Source of the DNA: DATIGJ01 sp035644155
Lineage (GTDB): Bacteria > Patescibacteriota > Microgenomatia > Levybacterales > UBA12049
Assembly: GCA_035644155.1 (NCBI GenBank)
Contig: DASQPC010000037.1
Coordinates: forward strand, 1 to 17,258
Direction of reading: 5' to 3'
DNA length: 17,258 bases
The notes beneath the pieces were generated by a model. The model made no database searches. It saw only the letters and a program-made list of their open reading frames with translations, and was not told the origin of the DNA. Within the stretch, counting starts at the first letter, position 1. Each line of letters starts with the position of its first letter. Below are positions 1-6,437 of this stretch, piece by piece. Made by a program: the position numbers and the translations under genes.

Positions 1-474
1 AAGACCTGTCCTTCCATCTGCTGAAGACCATACTACCCAGGCAACTTGCGTTCCTGTACAGCCGGCACTAGTAAGACTTGATTTTGATTCAGCACGACCA
101 TAGACAATTCCGTCAGTCGCATTTGTTTGATAACAATAACCATTTTGTGCAACGTTGGCAGTATTGCAACCTGTGATATAACCAGATGCAGTTGGATTAC
201 TGGGTAAAACTTTTAATTCTCCTGCGGTTTGTATCGTAGTCATCCATGTGATACCTTGTACTGGATAAGTAGCATTCTGAGCGGTATAATAGGCTTGTGT
301 TGCGTGACCTAATTCATCAACAGTACTTTTTCTTCCGGCATCGCGGCCTCGGGCTAACTGTTCAAGTGGATTAATTGCGACCAAAATTGCTCCTGCTAAG
401 ACACCCAAAATAGCAATAACTACTAAAAGTTCAATTAAGGTAAAACCAAATGATAAATGCTTTCTTCTTGTCAC
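1..474 (-). CDS. type IV pilin-like (prepilin) protein, C-terminus cut by window edge
   Basis: Reading the minus strand from a GTG at 474 gives 158 codons that run off the left edge. The N-terminus is VTRRKHLSFGFTLIELLVV, a class III prepilin signal: a short basic leader, cleavage after Gly before Phe, Glu at mature position 5, then a long hydrophobic helix (VVIAILGVLAGAILVAI). After it come a polar helix with NPLEQLARGRDAGRK and a globular part containing several Cys and Trp. Pilins of this family are cut and methylated by a prepilin peptidase and assembled into type IV pili or pseudopili. The start is the only plausible one: a TTG two bases upstream is followed at once by a stop. A weak AGGA lies about 13 bases upstream. 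Which pilin (major or minor) cannot be told. Confidence 0.9.
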   Translation of the reverse strand, partial: MTRRKHLSFGFTLIELLVVIAILGVLAGAILVAINPLEQLARGRDAGRKSTVDELGHATQAYYTAQNATYPVQGITWMTTIQTAGELKVLPSNPTASGYITGCNTANVAQNGYCYQTNATDGIVYGRAESKSSLTSAGCTGTQVAWVVWSSADGRTGL

Positions 475-502
475 AATTGTTAATAAATCCTACTCTTCAC
501 TT

Positions 503-531
503 AGTAGAACATATTATTTTTTGCTTGTCAA
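503..531 (-). promoter_or_regulatory. promoter of the pilin gene
   Basis: On the minus strand a perfect TTGACA (531-526) is followed after 17 bases by TCTACT (508-503) with an extended TG. It points at the GTG at 474. Its -35 box overlaps that of the divergent kinase promoter. Confidence 0.6.
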
Positions 532-553
532 GATGTCGAAATAACAGTATACT
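525..553 (+). promoter_or_regulatory. promoter of the histidine kinase gene
   Basis: TTGTCA (525-530), a 17-base spacer and TATACT (548-553). The predicted start near 560 leaves a leader of only about 10 bases before the ATG at 571. Confidence 0.65.
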
Positions 554-570
554 GAGAATAAAGTAAGGCG

Positions 571-1710
571 ATGAAAGATAAAAAAAAGAGTACTTTTATG
601 AGTATTCTTACTGTTGTTGGGATTAGTAGTGGTATCAGCGCGGTAACAATTGGAATAGGTTTGTTGTTGCTATTTTTTCATAGTAATTCTTCCTATTTTT
701 TGTTGTGTATCTTGGCTGTTCTTTTTAGTGCATGGTATGGTGGACTTCGTACCGGACTTACAACAACTGTTTTTACCTCAGCATCTATTGTTTATTTTTT
801 CCTCGCTCAAGATACAATATCACCTGCAAATCGTCTCTCCTCATTTATTGATCTTTTATTTTTTTTCCTTGTCAGCATCCTTCTCAATATTGTTATCGAT
901 AAAATTAGAAATACCAGAGATATTTTGGGATATAAACAGCGTGAGAAGGAATACTTTACGCTTCTCACACAAATGCAAAAAGATAATGAAAAATATAGAA
1001 AAGAAGTCAAAGCCCGTGACGAATTTCTTTCCATTGCTTCTCACGAATTAAAAACTCCCCTTTCGGCAATGTTACTACAGATCCAAACTGCACTCTACAA
1101 TATCCGCAGTGTCTCATTAGCAAATTTTTCTGTGGAAAATCTTTTGCGTATGTTGCAAAGTACTGAACAACAAAGCAAAAGACTTTCCAAAATGATTAAT
1201 GATTTACTCAATGTTTCCCTTATTACAACAGGCAAACTTGAACTTGAAAAGGAAGAAGTCGATCTTGCACAGTTGACAAAAGATGTCGTCGATCGTTTTA
1301 TGGAACGTGCCGAACGAGAAGGATCGCAAATTACACTCAAAGCAGCTGAAAAAGTTGTTGGTGAATGGGACAAACTTCGTATTGAACAAGCAGTAACCAA
1401 TCTTATTTCCAACGCCCTTAAATATGGAAATAGTAAACCAATTGATATTCAAGTAGCCAAACATGACGGCATGGGAAAAATTGCCGTTACTGATCATGGA
1501 ATTGGAATTCCTGAGAATCAGCAAGAGCGAATTTTTGAACGTTTTGAACGGGCTGTTTCAAGTCACGCGTATAAAGGTCTTGGTGTTGGACTGTATATTA
1601 CCCATCAAATCGTGAAAACACACAATGGCAAAATCAAATTAGCAAGTCGAGAGGGTGATGGATCAACATTTGTGATTGAGCTTCCTCTTAACCAGTCGGC
1701 GAAGTCATGA
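571..1710 (+). CDS. membrane-bound sensor histidine kinase (DUF4118-like N-terminus)
   Basis: A 379-aa histidine kinase that should autophosphorylate on His and pass the phosphate to a response regulator. Residues 12-110 hold about four membrane helices, including a KdpD/DUF4118-like segment (AWYGGLRTGLTTTVF). A coiled linker (about 112-150) leads to HisKA with SIASHELKTP (154-163, phospho-acceptor His158). The HATPase domain follows: N box NLISNALKYG (277-286), G1 DHGIGIP (308-314), F box FERF (322-325) and G2 GLGVGLYI (336-343). There is no periplasmic sensor domain and no response regulator nearby, so it is an orphan and its signal is unknown. AAGG lies only two bases before ATG 571. ATG 598, preceded by AAAAGAG, is an alternative start. 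The 3' end overlaps the convergent Nudix gene by 23 bases. Confidence 0.93.
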   Translation: MKDKKKSTFMSILTVVGISSGISAVTIGIGLLLLFFHSNSSYFLLCILAVLFSAWYGGLRTGLTTTVFTSASIVYFFLAQDTISPANRLSSFIDLLFFFLVSILLNIVIDKIRNTRDILGYKQREKEYFTLLTQMQKDNEKYRKEVKARDEFLSIASHELKTPLSAMLLQIQTALYNIRSVSLANFSVENLLRMLQSTEQQSKRLSKMINDLLNVSLITTGKLELEKEEVDLAQLTKDVVDRFMERAEREGSQITLKAAEKVVGEWDKLRIEQAVTNLISNALKYGNSKPIDIQVAKHDGMGKIAVTDHGIGIPENQQERIFERFERAVSSHAYKGLGVGLYITHQIVKTHNGKIKLASREGDGSTFVIELPLNQSAKS

Positions 1711-2248
1711 TTCGTTTTTTAAATGCCTCAAGGGAATTATTCTCTTTCATTTTTAAGATATCCAATGCCAGCTCTGTACCCCAATAATCATCAGCTGTGA
1801 CAATTTTTAAAAATTCCTCAAAAGTGCAATTGATTATTTCAATTTTTTCTCCAGCATCAAGCTTTGGCTCGGATTCTTTTCTACAGTTTCGTGCGATATA
1901 AAGATAAATTTGCCAATCAATCTTATGGTATGGCTCATAGATTTTGAAAAGATCCCAATCTTTCGAGACCAGTCCTGATTCTTCAAGCAGTTCTCTTTTG
2001 GCCGTTACCAAAGGATCTTCCCCTTCTTCTGCTCTGCCTCCAAAAAGAGAATAATAGTTGAGTTTGTTGGGTTGGGATTGGTGAGACATGAGAATCTTAT
2101 CACCTTGTGTTGCAAGAATTTCAATAGTATTTGGTCGCTTGAGCATTTCAAAAGTTGCCTTACTCCCATCAAACATTTCCTGCTCCCATTGATAGACAGA
2201 AAAGATTACTCCCTGAAAAACTTTTTTCGCTTGTGGTGGTATTTTCAT
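1688..2248 (-). CDS. Nudix hydrolase (ADP-ribose pyrophosphatase-like)
   Basis: A 186-aa protein with a complete Nudix box at residues 71-93: G71, E77, then REL-LEE-SGL (R85, E86, E89, E90, G92). This helix binds the metal and pyrophosphate in enzymes that cleave nucleoside diphosphates linked to another group. The N-terminal strands (VFQGVIFSVYQWEQEMFDG, then FEMLKRPNTIEIL) resemble those of NDP-sugar or ADP-ribose pyrophosphatases more than MutT, but the substrate cannot be fixed from sequence. It follows the split PIN cluster on the same strand after a 19-base gap and may be co-transcribed. A TATATT just upstream of the ATG could also give it a leaderless transcript. Its 3' end overlaps the kinase gene tail to tail. 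Confidence 0.92.
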   Translation of the reverse strand: MKIPPQAKKVFQGVIFSVYQWEQEMFDGSKATFEMLKRPNTIEILATQGDKILMSHQSQPNKLNYYSLFGGRAEEGEDPLVTAKRELLEESGLVSKDWDLFKIYEPYHKIDWQIYLYIARNCRKESEPKLDAGEKIEIINCTFEEFLKIVTADDYWGTELALDILKMKENNSLEAFKKRIMTSPTG

Positions 2249-2267
2249 AAATAATATATTTGTCTAT

Positions 2268-2501
2268 CTAATGATTAATCTCTGCCGATTTGGTCATAGT
2301 AACTTCACCAAGTGCTTGCAGTTTTTTATAGCATTTATCAAATTTATCTTTGTTAAATCTTACAAAGTAGAAAGACTGTATTTTATCTTCTCCTTTATTT
2401 GTAGTCTCTTCATAATTTACTACTCCTACAGTATCAAAAACACAAGAGGGGAAATCTTTTTTATCTCCTGTAATCAAGATGGCTATATCTTTCAAATACA
2501 T
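2268..2501 (-). CDS. C-terminal part of a PIN-domain protein (split frame)
   Basis: A 77-aa frame whose start LKDIAILITGDKKDFP matches the last core strand and acidic loop of PIN-type ribonucleases (typically [I/L]LTGNKKDFP), followed by CVFDTVGVVNYEE. Its ATG overlaps the stop of the preceding frame as TAATG, so re-initiation is possible. By itself it lacks the first half of a PIN fold. I read it as the tail of one ancestral gene with 2501-2821, broken by a frameshift and probably a small deletion: the helix that usually carries the third acidic residue, between SKIYAH and the KDIAILITGD strand, appears to be missing. It could still work as a two-chain protein, but decay is more likely. Confidence 0.6.
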   Translation of the reverse strand: MYLKDIAILITGDKKDFPSCVFDTVGVVNYEETTNKGEDKIQSFYFVRFNKDKFDKCYKKLQALGEVTMTKSAEINH

Positions 2502-2821
2502 TAAGGATGAGCGTATATTTTAGATAAAAGCAGTGCATTTTCTTGAAGTTTCGGAAAAATTTCCTCATGGCCTTTAAGATGAATAAATTTGGGTTGTTTT
2601 ACAAAATCTTCCTTAAGTTTCCGTTGTGCAGGCAGAAATACATCTCGTAAAAATTCTAATTCTGTAAGGGGATAAATTGCAAAATATTGATTTTGCAAAA
2701 GTTCAAAAAAGCTTTTGAGGAAGTTCCCGTCGATAAAAATAGCTCCAAGAAAATCGTTATCTAAAAAGATAAATCTAGATTTGGGAAGTGAAGTTATTTC
2801 TGAAGTATAGAATAGCTGCAT
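2501..2821 (-). CDS. N-terminal part of a PIN-domain protein (split frame)
   Basis: A 106-aa frame with RFIFLDNDFLGAIFID (about residues 16-31, first PIN strand with acidic residues) and PLTELEFLRDVFL (about 51-63, the usual conserved Glu), ending LLLSKIYAHP before a TAA. PIN domains are metal-dependent ribonucleases and are common toxins in VapBC-like modules. The stop overlaps the ATG of the next frame (TAATG), and that frame continues the same fold. The ATG at 2821 directly follows the TAG of the small upstream gene (2822-2986), so the three frames form one tight unit. This arrangement suggests a toxin-antitoxin module whose toxin is now broken. The assignment rests on motif shape only. 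Confidence 0.6.
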   Translation of the reverse strand: MQLFYTSEITSLPKSRFIFLDNDFLGAIFIDGNFLKSFFELLQNQYFAIYPLTELEFLRDVFLPAQRKLKEDFVKQPKFIHLKGHEEIFPKLQENALLLSKIYAHP

Positions 2822-2986
2822 CTATTTGTGATCTTTAATGTCTTTCGTTAATTGCTTGTTTTTTTCTACAATTTCTAGCAATTTTTTAATCACTTTACTC
2901 TCATCGTATTTCAAGACTAATTTTTTTAACTCTGTTATTCCTTCAGTATCATATTGTGGTTTTGGATTACTAGGTAAATTTGTCAT
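2822..2986 (-). CDS. small charged protein (54 aa), possible antitoxin partner of the PIN gene
   Basis: Begins MTNLPSNPKPQYDTEGI and continues as a Lys/Glu-rich helix to the end (KLLEIVEKNKQLTKDIKDHK). It starts with ATG at 2986 after a strong AGGAGAG (2997-2991, 4 bases spacing), the clearest Shine-Dalgarno sequence in this part of the window. Its TAG abuts the ATG of the PIN frame with no gap, implying translational coupling. No DNA-binding motif can be seen, so the antitoxin role is inferred only from position, size and charge. Confidence 0.6.
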   Translation of the reverse strand: MTNLPSNPKPQYDTEGITELKKLVLKYDESKVIKKLLEIVEKNKQLTKDIKDHK

Positions 2987-3004
2987 AATACTCTCCTAAT
3001 TTGC

Positions 3005-3010
3005 AGTATA
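3005..3010 (-). promoter_or_regulatory. extended -10 promoter of the small protein/PIN operon
   Basis: TATACT with an upstream TGA (extended -10) on the minus strand. The predicted start near 2998 lies just before the AGGAGAG ribosome binding site. No good -35 box is visible. Confidence 0.5.
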
Positions 3011-3050
3011 TCATAAAAACTCTAAACTAATGCCCCAAACTTTTCCCCTC

Positions 3051-3079
3051 TTGCGAAAAATAAAAAATCAGCTTACTCT
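3051..3079 (+). promoter_or_regulatory. possible promoter of the L,D-transpeptidase operon
   Basis: TTGCGA (3051-3056), 17 bases, TACTCT (3074-3079). The ATG at 3088 falls about where transcription would begin, so the message may be leaderless, which fits the absence of a Shine-Dalgarno sequence. Confidence 0.4.
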
Positions 3080-3087
3080 AATAAAAG

Positions 3088-3828
3088 ATGTCAAAAAAAT
3101 CTCACCCCAAGAAAAAATCACTCTCTAAAACAAGGGCCAAAAAAACAAACTTTTTTTCTTTCTTCAAAAAGTTCGTGGTTGCTGTCTTTGTTGGTTGCCT
3201 TTTCTTCATAGGAACTACCATAATACTCCAAAAAAAAGCCCAAGCAGTTCCTTGTGCAAATTCTAAAAGTTGTGTCTCTGATCTCTCAGAAAAAATTGAG
3301 AATAATGCAACAGGTACTTTTGCCGGACGGACTGTTACTGCGCCAACCATCGACCCAAATGCGAAATCAACACATCTTGTCCTGGGAGACAATACCAAAA
3401 GAGAAGACAAACATATTTATGTCGATCTTTCAACGCAAACATTATATGCATATCAAGGCAACAATTTATTTATGAAGACGCTTGTAGCAACGGGTAAATG
3501 GGGCAAAACACCAGTTGGTAATTTTCATATTTGGGAAAAATTGGTTTCAACACGTATGGCAGGAGGCGAAGGGGCAGATGCGTATGATCTTCCAAATGTC
3601 CCGTATGTTATGTATTTTTATCACGATTTTGGGTTACATGGTGCCTATTGGCATGACAATTTTGGACATACGATGAGTCATGGATGTGTGAATATGCGAC
3701 AAGTTGATGCAAAACAGCTTTATGAATGGGCAGATGCTCCAAGCGGTGATACACCAGGGACAGCAGTATCAGTTTGTAATCAAGTCACCGGCAACAGACA
3801 GTGTGTTCAGAATAATCCAATTCAATGA
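3088..3828 (+). CDS. L,D-transpeptidase (YkuD domain), membrane anchored
   Basis: A 246-aa protein. Residues 1-28 are very Lys-rich and cytoplasmic, 29-47 form a membrane helix (FVVAVFVGCLFFIGTTIIL), and the rest is extracytoplasmic. The YkuD domain spans about 108-230: HIYVDLSTQTLYAYQ, then GKWGKTPVGNFHIWEK, then the catalytic signature with His184 (LHGAYWH) and SHGCVNMR (197-204, nucleophile Cys200). These enzymes form or exchange peptidoglycan cross-links through an acyl-enzyme on Cys and are insensitive to most penicillins. Extra Cys pairs (56/62 and 230/239) could form disulfides. The gene ends in TGA overlapping the next ATG (ATGA), so the two are coupled. No peptidoglycan-binding domain is present. 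Confidence 0.93.
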   Translation: MSKKSHPKKKSLSKTRAKKTNFFSFFKKFVVAVFVGCLFFIGTTIILQKKAQAVPCANSKSCVSDLSEKIENNATGTFAGRTVTAPTIDPNAKSTHLVLGDNTKREDKHIYVDLSTQTLYAYQGNNLFMKTLVATGKWGKTPVGNFHIWEKLVSTRMAGGEGADAYDLPNVPYVMYFYHDFGLHGAYWHDNFGHTMSHGCVNMRQVDAKQLYEWADAPSGDTPGTAVSVCNQVTGNRQCVQNNPIQ

Positions 3829-4478
3829 ATATGACAAGACGACATCAACTGACATTTGAACTTGAAACACTATCAATTATTGCTATTTCTGCATGTTTGG
3901 GTATAGTTCTTGCTATGTATTTTCATAACCACCCTAAAAAAATTTCTTTTCCGGTTATGGATACGCAACTTAGTCCTACTCCAACAGCACCTCCGCCTCC
4001 ACAAGTAGATTCATCTTCACAAACCAGTCCTGATGGAACAAAAAAACTAACAATGACTATTACTTCAAAAAATGATGCGGATACAAAATCTTATATCTTT
4101 ACCACCACAGATGCTGATGGCTCCAACCAACAACAAATTTATACAGCCATACTTCCTCCTACAGAATCACTGACAATCCCCTTTAACACCTGGTCACCTG
4201 ATAACAAATATATTTTCCTTCAACATAATACAAAAGAAGGTAATGAAGCATTAGTTTTGCGGGCGAATGGAGAACCAATGACAGAAACGGACCAATCATT
4301 CAATGCGGCTACACTTTTTGCGGCAAGAGGTACTCCATACACGTATCAAGAGACGACTGGTTGGGCATCAGAGACACTACTGATTTTTAATACAACCAAT
4401 GCGGATGGAACGAAGGGGCCATCATATTGGCTTGAGGTACCAAGCAAAGCAGTCATCCAATTATCTACGGAGTTTTAA
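3825..4478 (+). CDS. membrane-anchored TolB-like (WD40-like beta-propeller) domain protein
   Basis: A 217-aa protein with a cytoplasmic N-terminus, one membrane helix (about 15-33), a Pro-rich linker (PTPTAPPPPQ, about 51-60) and an extracytoplasmic domain. That domain holds strands typical of TolB/PD40 blades: TSPDGTKKLTM, FTTTDADGSNQQQIY, FNTWSPDNKYIFL and FNTTNADGTKGPSYW. There are too few blades for a full propeller, so it may be a partial or diverged one, or part of a complex. It overlaps the L,D-transpeptidase gene by 4 bases. Co-translation suggests a cell-envelope role next to that enzyme. ATG 3831 is an alternative start. The 3' end overlaps the convergent gene by 14 bases. Confidence 0.75.
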   Translation: MNMTRRHQLTFELETLSIIAISACLGIVLAMYFHNHPKKISFPVMDTQLSPTPTAPPPPQVDSSSQTSPDGTKKLTMTITSKNDADTKSYIFTTTDADGSNQQQIYTAILPPTESLTIPFNTWSPDNKYIFLQHNTKEGNEALVLRANGEPMTETDQSFNAATLFAARGTPYTYQETTGWASETLLIFNTTNADGTKGPSYWLEVPSKAVIQLSTEF

Positions 4479-4749
4479 TGTACTTTATTCTATTTGCAAT
4501 TGTCACTATTTTCTTAAACCATGGCAGAGTAAGTGTTGAAAGTAAAAAACCAACTGAAGGAACAATCGCATTAATCCAAGGATTTATTCCAAGAATAAAT
4601 TTGAAATACAAAGCAATAGAAAGATAGGTAAACACAATAATTAATCCTCGTCGTGTCCAACTTGTCTCCCACGCTTTATTAAGCTCAACATTTTTATTTC
4701 TCCCTTCAATCTTTTTAATTCTTTCTTCCAACTCCTGCATCTTTTCCAT
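4465..4749 (-). CDS. small membrane protein with N-terminal coiled coil (unknown function)
   Basis: A 94-aa protein. Residues 1-25 form a charged coiled coil (MQELEERIKKIEGRNKNVELNK), then come NKAWETSWTRRGLIIVFTYL and two membrane helices (about 35-52 and 57-75) joined by ILGINPWINAIVP, and a basic tail. Proteins of this type are frequent hypotheticals in CPR genomes. I know of no function for them. A perfect extended -10 (TGCTATAAT) ends about 6 bases before the ATG, so the transcript is probably leaderless. It is the last gene before the proposed left end of the integrated element. Confidence 0.75.
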   Translation of the reverse strand: MEKMQELEERIKKIEGRNKNVELNKAWETSWTRRGLIIVFTYLSIALYFKFILGINPWINAIVPSVGFLLSTLTLPWFKKIVTIANRIKYIKTP

Positions 4750-4755
4750 AGAAGC

Positions 4756-4764
4756 ATTATAGCA
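4756..4764 (-). promoter_or_regulatory. extended -10 promoter giving a leaderless message for 4465-4749
   Basis: TGCTATAAT on the minus strand, with TATAAT at 4761-4756. The start expected about 7 bases on coincides with the ATG at 4749. The same 12-base block TTTTGCTATAAT recurs on the plus strand at 5131-5142. Confidence 0.6.
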
Positions 4765-4922
4765 AAATCGTCATTATCAGAACAGTCACTCATACTATTT
4801 TATTCACTAATCAAGAATCACCCTTCGAGTCGCTGTGTTAGTGTCGTCTAAGCCGGCTGATCGAGACTTAGCTTTGAAACGGAATAGTGAAATATTTGAG
4901 AAGTTTATGATCGACTCTAAGC

Positions 4923-4953
4923 CTTAGTTTCTTTGCCTCAAAAATGCGGGGAT
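4923..4953 (-). repeat. left copy of 31-bp att-like repeat (FtsZ C-terminal peptide core)
   Basis: Identical to 11128-11158 except at 4945 (T against A). In one minus-strand frame it reads ATC CCC GCA TTT TTG AGG CAA AGA AAC TAA, that is IPAFLRQRN-stop, the conserved end of FtsZ. In-frame stops directly upstream show that this copy is not attached to an ftsZ reading frame. I interpret it as one boundary of an integrated element. Confidence 0.75.
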
Positions 4954-5041
4954 TTACAACTAAGACAATACGTTTAACCTCAATAAAAATCAAAGACCTA
5001 GACAAAAAGAAAAGCTTTTCTAAGTCATGTCCTACGGTTTC

Positions 5042-5070
5042 ATTATACTTTATACGGATTTAGATTACAA
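5042..5070 (-). promoter_or_regulatory. strong sigma70-type promoter reading outward across the left att repeat
   Basis: TTGTAA (5070-5065), 17 bases, TATAAT (5047-5042) on the minus strand. The predicted start near 5035 would give an RNA that runs through the repeat towards the gene at 4749. Confidence 0.55.
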
Positions 5071-5130
5071 GGCTAATTGAGGCTGGCCGAAAGCGAAAGA
5101 ATGCACCATAAGAAAACTACTGCGCTCAAA

Positions 5131-5142
5131 TTTTGCTATAAT
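5131..5142 (+). promoter_or_regulatory. extended -10 promoter for the first element gene
   Basis: TTTTGCTATAAT with TATAAT at 5137-5142 and the extended TG at 5134-5135. It points at the open frame beginning with ATG 5174. Confidence 0.5.
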
Positions 5143-5173
5143 CCAAGTGGTTGGTTGAAGTGACAAATAATAT

Positions 5174-5296
5174 ATGAAAAAACAAAATGCCTCAAAATAA
5201 AACTATCCTTATTCTGACTATCCTGATAAATTTATAGTTCATGAAGACGCTGAACTGAATGAGCTATTCCATGAAAAGACATTCGTCGGGAGTGAA
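5174..5296 (+). pseudogene. interrupted 5' part of the gene at 5297-5635
   Basis: ATG 5174 is in frame with the downstream gene and reads MKKQNASK, then TAA (5198-5200). The frame then reopens as NYPYSDYPDKFIVHEDAEL and continues without a break into the downstream frame. The peptide after the stop looks coding, with no start codon in it. A nonsense change in codon 9 is the simplest reading. A frameshift in the A-rich tract, from ATG 5187 (MPQN...), is the alternative. Confidence 0.5.
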
Positions 5297-5635
5297 TTGG
5301 GAGGAGAAGGAAATAGACTCAGAAATTATGTTGTCATTAGCACAAAGAGGAATCAGGCTTTTTCAACATCGGAAAAACAAATTGTTAAAAATATATTTGA
5401 TGCAGTTTCTCAGAAATTAGACTCTCAAATAGAAAAAATTACGTTTAATAAAACGTTTGCTCTTATAAAAATGCTCGTTTCAGTTAATGTGGCAATTGGA
5501 GAAGTTATAGATAAAGGGATTATTGCATGCAATAAAAAGAAGCAAATTCTTCGATTCCATTATTTCGCTATAAATACAAAACGACCAAGCAAAAAAGATA
5601 TTGAGGAGTATTTGCAAGAAATAGAGTCATTATAA
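5297..5635 (+). CDS. hypothetical protein (5'-interrupted)
   Basis: A 112-aa frame from a TTG start preceded by GGGAG. The natural N-terminus probably lies upstream and is cut off by an in-frame TAA at 5198. I do not recognise the family. Visible features are strands around RNYVVISTKRNQAF, a helix STSEKQIVKNIFDAVSQKL, a hydrophobic helix ALIKMLVSVNVAIGEVI, then RFHYFAINTKRPSKKDIEEYLQEI. No signal peptide or membrane segment is convincing. It is the first gene inside the proposed element, behind its own promoter. It may be expressed from the TTG or be a decaying gene. Confidence 0.5.
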   Translation: MGGEGNRLRNYVVISTKRNQAFSTSEKQIVKNIFDAVSQKLDSQIEKITFNKTFALIKMLVSVNVAIGEVIDKGIIACNKKKQILRFHYFAINTKRPSKKDIEEYLQEIESL

Positions 5636-5690
5636 ATCATTTTAAATTATGCAGTATATATCTAATTCGCCTGATTAGATTTAAAACTAC

Positions 5691-6317
5691 TTACTTGAAG
5701 ATTGTGTAAAACTCTTTATAGAGATTTTCATAGTGTTCGCTTGGCAAGAGCTTTTCTGTAATTAATATCTGAAGACTTTTATAGACACCTATAGGCATAC
5801 TTGATACATATTTATAACGTTTATACTTCGGTTCATAATAATGCTGCACTAAATCTTCAACGCTCATTACTAATCTTCCAAATCGCTGAAGATTTATCGT
5901 TTCGCGGATCATTCTCTTTTCTTCTTCTGTTTTTGTTTCCTTCTTATTAAAAACATAAACATCCAAACTTGTTACAAGAACATCAGCTATATGGATAACA
6001 GCCTGTCGAATTTTCCCTGAGGGATGTTGAATACATTTTAAAACAAACTCTGCCCACGTTTCGAAATATTCCTCACCGATTGTCCAAAATGCCCATTTCA
6101 AGCTACTGATAAAATAAGCTTGATGATCAATATCTTGTATCTGATCGAAGGTTTTGACTTCATCCAGAAATACCTCAAATGCCTTTTTTCCCTCTTTTCG
6201 ATGAGGAATATAGTAATTATGCCATGCTGATTCTATGGCTCTTTGAGCTTTCTTTACGCCTTGCCGATCACCTGTTTTTACTATTTCTATGAGCTTTTTT
6301 ATGTCTGGAGGATTCAT
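5691..6317 (-). CDS. hypothetical all-helical protein
   Basis: The frame is open from 6380, but ATG 6317 (MNPPDIKKLIEIVKTGDRQ, 208 aa) is preferred because a promoter (TTGTTT, 17 bases, TATAAT at 6357-6352) starts transcription near 6345, downstream of the longer start. The protein is helical throughout, with a HEAT-like stretch HPSGKIRQAVIHIADVLVTS in the middle, an acidic/basic linker (KKETKTEEEKRMIRETI) and an aromatic C-terminal part. No catalytic motif or membrane helix is seen, and I do not recognise the family. It is divergent from fic, and the two promoters lie close together, so they may be controlled together. Confidence 0.65.
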   Translation of the reverse strand: MNPPDIKKLIEIVKTGDRQGVKKAQRAIESAWHNYYIPHRKEGKKAFEVFLDEVKTFDQIQDIDHQAYFISSLKWAFWTIGEEYFETWAEFVLKCIQHPSGKIRQAVIHIADVLVTSLDVYVFNKKETKTEEEKRMIRETINLQRFGRLVMSVEDLVQHYYEPKYKRYKYVSSMPIGVYKSLQILITEKLLPSEHYENLYKEFYTIFK

Positions 6318-6351
6318 TTGATAATTCGTTGGGTTATAGATTACGGCTCTT

Positions 6352-6380
6352 ATTATAATTTCTATGGTTTTTGAAAACAA
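6352..6380 (-). promoter_or_regulatory. promoter of the helical hypothetical gene
   Basis: TTGTTT (6380-6375), 17 bases, TATAAT (6357-6352) on the minus strand. It fixes the start of the downstream gene at ATG 6317. Confidence 0.5.
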
Positions 6381-6386
6381 GCATAA

Positions 6387-6437
6387 CCTTGACTTGCCTT
6401 ATATAACCTTATACAATCTTATATATACCTTGTATAA
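6387..6437 (+). promoter_or_regulatory. phased decamer array overlapping the fic promoter
   Basis: CCTT words begin at 6387, 6397, 6407, 6417 (TCTT) and 6428, that is every 10-11 bases. The inner units read CCTTATATAA, CCTTATACAA and CCTTGTATAA. ACCTTATACAA (6406-6416) and TTGTATAAGG (6430-6439) also form an inverted pair. A promoter TTGACT (6390-6395), 16 bases, TACAAT (6412-6417) is embedded in the array, so a bound protein would control fic. Confidence 0.6.

Larger units (their letters stand above)
4750..5173. other. 424-base intergenic stretch around the left element end
   Basis: No convincing gene. It contains the left copy of the att-like repeat (4923-4953), an outward promoter (5042-5070, minus) and an inward promoter (5131-5142, plus). 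It also holds several CTAAG/CTTAG words around the repeat (near 4849, 4867, 4918, 4923, 4959, 5019) and two similar TGATCGA words (about 4858 and 4909) that might be protein-binding arms. I looked for tRNA and tmRNA features and found none. Confidence 0.6.

Noticed and set aside
1204..1524. Minus-strand frame inside the kinase gene
   Set aside because: It lies wholly opposite the HisKA/HATPase coding sequence, with no family-like features. Other frames opposite or within known genes (for example 807-1051, 3102-3410, 6730-7053, 7972-8373, 14563-14778, 15521-16010) were dropped for the same reason.
2271..2504. Plus-strand frame opposite the PIN C-terminal part
   Set aside because: It mirrors the minus-strand frame, which has a recognisable PIN strand and motif. 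The plus frame is only hydrophobic low-complexity sequence.
4868..5057. Minus-strand open frame of about 60 codons (contains VKRIVLVVNPRIFEAKKL) through the left att copy
   Set aside because: It has no ATG, only a TTG without a ribosome binding site, and it reads the att core in a different frame from the FtsZ peptide. Chance openness is likely, though the outward promoter would transcribe it.
4801..5160. Possible tmRNA or tRNA at the left att region
   Set aside because: CTAAG-rich short stems and a TCGAGTCG-like word are present, but there is no T-loop/acceptor pairing, no CCA end and no plausible tag frame. The repeat is explained better by the FtsZ tail.
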